Assembly: GCA_026018925.1 (NCBI GenBank)
Contig: JAKSZU010000002.1
Span: 157,039,400-157,103,399 of the forward strand
Length of the DNA: 64,000 nt
Origin: Tupaia tana
Lineage: Eukaryota; Chordata; Mammalia; Scandentia; Tupaiidae
Direction: 5' to 3'
Part shown: piece by piece, positions 59,360-64,000 of the stretch
Layout of the letters: the number at the start of each line of letters is the position of its first letter
Position numbering within the stretch: the first letter of the stretch is position 1
Notes under the pieces: generated by a model
What the model saw: the letters and a program-made list of their open reading frames with translations, nothing else
Database searches by the model: none
Told to the model about the DNA's origin: nothing
Program-made: the position numbers and the translations under genes

Positions 59360-59910
59360 ACCACCCAGAGGCATGGACAAGAATGTTCACAAAAGCACCT
59401 TTTTGAATATTGGGTCGTTGGAAAAGTCGCGACACATTTTTGCATAGAAAAATACATCATGACTTTTGCGATGACCCAATAGCCCCAAACTGGAAGCAAA
59501 CCAGCTACCTGCCAGCAGTAGAACAGATAAATAAATTAGAGTGCAGACACAATGATGAAATTGTATGCAGCAACGCCAATGAATGAACCACCGCCAGATA
59601 GGACGACAGAGATGAACTTCACAAACAGAACATTGAACAAAAGAACCCCACCACACGCGAAAAAGTGAATACTGTGTAATTCCAAGGTACGAAGTAAGCC
59701 CATGTGTATGAAGTTCAAAGGCAGATAAAGCCCATGGACAGAATAAAAGGAAACACAGTGATTACCTCTAGGGAGGAAGGGGCAGGTAATGGCTGAGAGA
59801 GTCCACAGGGGGCTTCTGGAGTGCTGCTAATATCCACCAGGGAGACGGCTCCATCGGTGTGTTCACTTAAGACTTGTATACTTTTCTAAATGTGTATTAT
59901 ACTTAAAGAT
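59360..59910 (+). mobile_element. Old LINE-1 3' fragment carrying a family A element
   Basis: ggacaagaatgttcacaaaa before the insert and gccccaaactggaagcaaac after it are adjacent in typical L1 ORF2 3' sequence. The fragment continues to about 59910. Confidence 0.75.
59411..59479. mobile_element. Short inverted-repeat element, family A, inside an L1
   Basis: TTGGGTCGTTGGAAAAGTC and gacttttgcgatgacccaa pair as arms around a tttttgcatagaaaaat core. TA at 59409-59410 and 59480-59481; removing the element and one TA restores the L1 text. Confidence 0.88.
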
Positions 59911-59917
59911 TTTCTTT

Positions 59918-60174
59918 TTTTTGGGAGAGGTTTTTGCTATAGGGCGCATGCACTCGCCAGACAGGCAGAGACAGACAGAGAGACAGAAAGCAAGAAATCA
60001 CCCCCCCAGGGGGGATGGTCATGCCGCAATCCCTTCTCCTCCTTTCTCCTCTCGGGATCTTGGGCACGCACGCACATGCGTCTGGCATGAGTTTAAGCCA
60101 CTGGGTCCAGGACTCGAACCACGGTCGACTACGTGGGAGTCCAGCGACATAGCCATTACGCTAACTGCTGGTCC
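59918..60174 (-). mobile_element. tRNA-derived SINE, long form, CpG-rich
   Basis: gggagaggtttttgctatag, CpG-rich body and ctaactgctggtccc. Flanks aaagattttctttt and aaaagactttttt are imperfect duplications. Confidence 0.9.
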
Positions 60175-60579
60175 CAATAAAAGACTTTTTTAAACAATAA
60201 CCCACTAACACATAGTATGGCTAAAGAACCTATGCTTTTATACTCCTTAAATTCAAGTGCTGTGTTTTCAAGGCTGTCTTTCCTTCCATAACACTGCAGG
60301 TGAGGCAACTGTGCCGCCTGTGTTACAGCCCCACGAAACAACTCGGATACAGAGAGCAGACACAATGCAGAGGAGGGTTAATAACCCCAGCAGGTGAGAG
60401 AAGAAGGGAAGAGTGAGGAGAGGCTTCATTGGTACAGATCTCGAATATCAAGAGGAAAGCGATATCACAGAACAAATGCATGTGTCGGCCCTCGCAGACT
60501 GATTTGTAGTTAAAAACATGATAATTTCTCGTGATGGGGATGTGAAGAAATTGGAATTACATTTAAATTAAAAACAGCC

Positions 60580-60830
60580 CGGGACCAGCAAATGGTGTAA
60601 TGGCTATGTTGCTGGACTCCCATGTAGTCGACTGTGGTTTGAGTGCCGGACCTGGTGGCTTAAACTCACGCAGGGCATGTGTGCATGTGTGCCCAAGATC
60701 CTGAGAGGAGAATGGAGGAGAAGGGATTGCGGCATGGCCATCCCCCATGGGGGTGATTTCTCGCTTTCTGTTTCTCTTTCTGGCAAGCGCCCGTGCCCTG
60801 TAGCAAAAACTTCTCAAAAAACAAAAAGCA
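60580..60830 (+). mobile_element. tRNA-derived SINE, long form
   Basis: Head cgggaccagcaaatggtgta through cctgtagcaaaaacttctc with an A/CAAA tail; inserted just before an L1 fragment. Confidence 0.88.
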
Positions 60831-60834
60831 AAAC

Positions 60835-61150
60835 AAAAACCATCCCTACCATATGATCCAGCAATCCCATTTATGGCTATGTAACCAAAAGTCTTGAAAT
60901 TAAGTTGTCAAAGAGATATCTGCATGCCCATATTCATACTAGCACTATCCATGACAGTCAAAAGGTGGAAGTGACCTAAATGTCTGCCATGAATAAATGT
61001 ATCAACAAAACGGGGTGTATAGATACAGTGGAATATTATTCAGCCTTAAAAAGGAAGAAAATCCTGTCACATGCTATAGCATGGTCATGATATCACTTTG
61101 GCCTACAAGCGAAGTCAGACAGCTATTGGCTGAGTGGGCTGAATTATAGA
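60835..61150 (+). mobile_element. LINE-1 ORF2 3' fragment
   Basis: atatgatccagcaatcccat and ggaatattattcagccttaa are standard L1 ORF2 3' text. Truncated and mutated. Confidence 0.88.
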
Positions 61151-61778
61151 TGAATCAATTATTGTGTGGTCCAGGATAATTACTCTGAATTGCTCAGTTT
61201 TCTCACCTATTGGATAGAAATGACAGGAGGGCCTATTTTATAAACTAGATGTCAACTTAAATAGATGATAGATGGAAGGTCCTTAGATTTGGATCAACAC
61301 TCAACAAATGTTAGCTACCAATAGTGGTTGCCAAAATTGCAAACCCTGAATCTTTAACTTCCTCATCTTTCCATGAAATTTGTGACGAAGTATAGCAATC
61401 TCTCTCTTTAATTGCATTTGCTTTGTTTCCAGCACCACTTACCTATTCAAGGCCTTCGTTTAAAATTTTTTAATTAGTTTTTTATTTTTCCCAAGTTATA
61501 AATGCATGCAGTCTGGTTCAAATGGCATTTCTTTATAAAATCTTCCTGGAATTAATAAATATTCTGTAGAGCCACAGCAATATTTTACTTAAAGCATCCC
61601 ACCTTTAAAAAAAATTGCTTTCGGGGGGTGTGAGGAGTGGGGGTTGTAAGCAAAGTAGAAATGGATCTTTGCAGGAAGGGTGTACAAACAAGTACTTCAA
61701 TAAGAGAGAAAAAGATGAGGATTGGAGGAAGGGGAATAAATGTAAAGAATATTAGCTATACGAAAAAGAGAGCACAGG

Positions 61779-62753
61779 TGACGGGGCCATGCAGACAACA
61801 CAAGCTGGTACGAGCCCTCCATTGTGTCACTGTACTGGCCTGCACTCAATTTCTCTGCCGTGAGCTTTACTGTTATTACGGTACCCTGCAAGAGTAAAGG
61901 GCCAGGGAACCTAAGACAGACTCCCCCACCTGCCTATCCTAAACTAAAATTAACATATGTTAAGTTGAGTTAGTATAAGCCAAATTAGCATTAGTAACAT
62001 ATGTAGACTAAGTTAGTTTAAGGCTAGTTTTACGTAAATACTTCTTGTTAAAGCTACAGGCCAAAGTTAACTTGTATTAGGCCAAATTAGCACAAGAATT
62101 CACTGATTAACAGACAAAGAATTCAGCAAATAAATATAGGGGCCCATGGGTTAATAGAGGAAGGACAGATCTGGCTAACAGAGACAGGATAAACAAACCT
62201 GAAGGCTCCAGGAGGAAGAGTAACTACCTTAGCTGAAAGTTCTTATCTGGTCCAAGGCAAGCAAGGGATAGCACCTAATTACAAGCAGTTTCTCCCCTGT
62301 GTGCTGTTAACTATGAAAAACTGCTAATAAAACACTCTGTGTTGTCTCCTGAGCTACAAGACCCTCTCACCCAAAAAGGCCCTGTCCGGCAATCAAGATT
62401 TAAGAAGAAAATGCACCAGACAAATAGACGCCTTCATCCTGAGAACTGTAATTGATTATACCTAATCATATAAGACAGACATCATGTTTTATGATTATTG
62501 TTTCTGTGCCTTGAATTCCCTGTTTCTTAGAGTAAATCTTTTATTTCCCCCTCACCCCTCCTACTCCTGTAAGACACCCCTCAATAAATACGTGTGTTTG
62601 AAAGCTGCCAGTGCAGCAGCCTGGAGCTAACTCTGGCTGTGGCCGGCTAAGAACATGCAAAAAGGCATTGAGGTCTTAGTCTAATTTTTGTTTCTGTTCA
62701 CCTTCGCCGCTTCCCACGAGTCAACCCACCCCCGCCGAGGCTGGACCCCGGCA
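61779..62753 (+). mobile_element. Solo LTR of an endogenous retrovirus (6-bp target duplication)
   Basis: A 975-bp block starting TGACGGGG and ending CCCCGGCA, flanked on both sides by CACAGG (61773-61778 and 62754-62759). A TATA-like catataag lies at 62467 and AATAAA at 62583, so transcription runs on the + strand, opposite to TENM1. The TG...CA ends with a 6-bp duplication suit a class II (ERVK-like) element, but the family is not identified. There is no internal region and no viral coding sequence. Confidence 0.8.
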
Positions 62754-63289
62754 CACAGGTAATGGAAAAGTTTAATATATTCTTCAGACTTTTCAATATT
62801 TTGCTTAGAGTTGACCTTGGAAGCCTGGATCTCTTTAGCTGAATTGGTTCCTAAGAACTAGGGGTGACCAACAAAAAACTTCGGATTTAACAAACAGAAG
62901 CAGCCTTGGTATAATTCCCCCTTTATCTTAGGGTAGGAGAACACAGATATCCAAGATGATTCTTCGTTAGTCAACACCCCTTTTTAAGTAAGTTGTAACA
63001 TTTGACATTTGTCTTCTGCAAATTTAATAAGCATCCTTTTTATAGTATCATCCAAGTCAATGATGAAAAATTATAATAATATCGACTCCAGGAATGACTT
63101 ACATGAATGTTAAACCATCAATCACTGTTGAAACCTGTTACTCACAGCCAGATAGTCTAGACTATCATTTTAGGTTGTCTTGTGGTATTTTTGAACTGTA
63201 ACCAATTTTAAGACATTGGAAATTTAAATATTTCTTACATAATTCAAAAGGACCTATTTCTTTTTTTCTTTTTCTTTCTGTAGATTTTT

Positions 63290-63570
63290 CCAGTAAATGT
63301 TAATAGAAAAAAGAAAACAAACCCTTACTGGGAAGAGGGTGAGAGAAGGAGGAGAGTCTGAGGGAAGACAATAAGGAGAAAAACAGGGAGGCAAGACATT
63401 TATGGGACAAAGAAATGAGTTATTATTTGTGGATGATGACGTGCATAGTACCCCCCAACTGGCCTGGTGAGAAATATAATTCATGTTGGAACATTCACTT
63501 TACGAGCTAAGTGATATATGTGATTGATTGAATGTATAAAAGAAATTAAAATTAAACAATAAAAACTAAA
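63290..63570 (+). mobile_element. LINE-1 3' UTR fragment
   Basis: gaagagggtgagagaaggag, catttatgggacaaagaaat and a terminal tgattgattgaatgtataaa match the 3' UTR seen at 38200-38410, so the two belong to one L1 subfamily. Confidence 0.8.
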
Positions 63571-64000
63571 AAACACGTATTAATTGAAATTATTTTGAGA
63601 CAATAGTCATTAAAGATATATTACTAAAATTTCATAATAAAATTATCTTTCAGACTCAAAGACTGTTCAAGTGAGAGAAATAGTGGCATATATTCCTTTT
63701 GTATTTTTAAGGCTGATGGAGAGGAACAGAATCCATGGTGTTACAACTATTTTACCTCCTCTGTGTAGAAGTGGGCCAGGACATTGTTTTTAAACCAGTA
63801 TATGTCGGTTCGACATTTAAAAGCCAGCATGTGGAACACTTGAAACCAAACATGTGTAATTAAAGAAGATTATATACCACCAAGTAGCAAGTTTGGTGCC
63901 ATTTTTAGTTCCACGTTGAGAAAAAGGGTGCCAAATTTTGATCTTTTCTCTGGGGACCATGCCATTGAAGGTGTTACCACAGCTACTATTATTTCTGCTG

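Larger units (their letters stand above)
1..64000 (-). other. TENM1: Internal part of the teneurin-1 gene body
   Basis: Seven exons on the minus strand at 53075-53197, 35504-35718, 29392-29602, 28798-28899, 28411-28605, 27127-27327 and 20072-20257 join in frame into 411 codons. Teneurins are type II membrane proteins that dimerise through their EGF repeats and act in synaptic adhesion, binding latrophilins and other teneurins in trans. The paralogue call rests on remembered TENM1 peptides, especially the linker [15 protein letters not shown] and EGF residues such as [13 protein letters not shown]. The encoded stretch should correspond to roughly residues 340-750 of a protein of about 2,700. 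Neither end of the gene is present: no promoter, start codon, stop codon or polyadenylation site of TENM1 lies here. Confidence 0.93.
53198..64000 (-). other. TENM1: Partial intron upstream of exon A
   Basis: No teneurin exon is recognised in this 10.8 kb; in particular no hydrophobic membrane-helix exon with a phase-1 donor. It holds family A elements (53581, 59281, 59411), a family B element (55290), SINEs, L1 pieces (59360-59910, 60835-61150, 63290-63570) and a solo LTR (61779-62753). The blocks 53760-54300, 55760-56700 and 62770-63280 show no clear repeat. Confidence 0.82.

Noticed and set aside
59387-59656. Hydrophobic minus-strand frame as the missing transmembrane exon
   Set aside because: It reads antisense through an L1 fragment and a MITE and lacks a phase-1 donor and any teneurin residues.
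7561-60830. Regularly recurring direct repeats as a CRISPR array
   Set aside because: The repeats are dispersed SINEs on both strands with variable spacing in a mammalian intron.
61779-62753. Complete endogenous provirus
   Set aside because: Only a single LTR is present; no second LTR, primer-binding site or viral coding region follows.

Overview
The window is eukaryotic, from a placental mammal. It holds seven consecutive internal exons of a teneurin gene on the minus strand; every other base appears to be intron. The peptides match teneurin-1 (TENM1) rather than TENM2, 3 or 4, for example [36 protein letters not shown] and [22 protein letters not shown]1 is X-linked in placental mammals, so the window is probably from an X chromosome (inference). 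All junctions are GT/AG and the phases agree from exon to exon. Together the exons give 1233 coding bases (411 codons), from the end of the transmembrane segment through EGF-like repeat 7. The transmembrane and cytoplasmic exons should lie above position 64000. EGF8 and the large beta-propeller/YD-shell/toxin-like-fold ectodomain should lie below position 1.

Layout in transcription order (high to low coordinate): partial upstream intron 53198-64000; exon A 53075-53197 (end of the membrane segment and juxtamembrane linker); 17.4-kb intron; exon B 35504-35718 and, after a 5.9-kb intron, exon C 29392-29602 (linker domain before the EGF array); exon D 28798-28899 (EGF1); exon E 28411-28605 (EGF2-3); exon F 27127-27327 (EGF4-5); 6.9-kb intron; exon G 20072-20257 (EGF6-7); then 20 kb of partial intron. 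EGF2 and EGF5 each lack one cysteine, with Tyr in its place. This is the known teneurin signature for disulphide-linked dimers.

The introns are dominated by one tRNA-derived SINE lineage, about 50 copies on both strands in a long and a short form, many with clear target-site duplications. I see no Alu, B1/B2, CAN, BOV or VES elements, so primate, murid, carnivore, ruminant and vesper-bat origins look unlikely. I cannot name the species. Other repeats are MIR and L2 fragments, L1 3' ends, an MLT1-type LTR, a second older LTR-like stretch, a solo LTR with a 6-bp duplication, an older tRNA-SINE, and two short inverted-repeat (MITE-like) families. One of those is flanked by TA like Tc1/mariner elements and has six copies.

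No RNA gene, CRISPR array, operon or second protein-coding gene is supported. Other open frames are mostly SINE translations or chance frames. The best candidates for unexplained function are repeat-poor, TAATTA-rich intronic islands near 4.2-4.7 kb and 21.6-22.1 kb.
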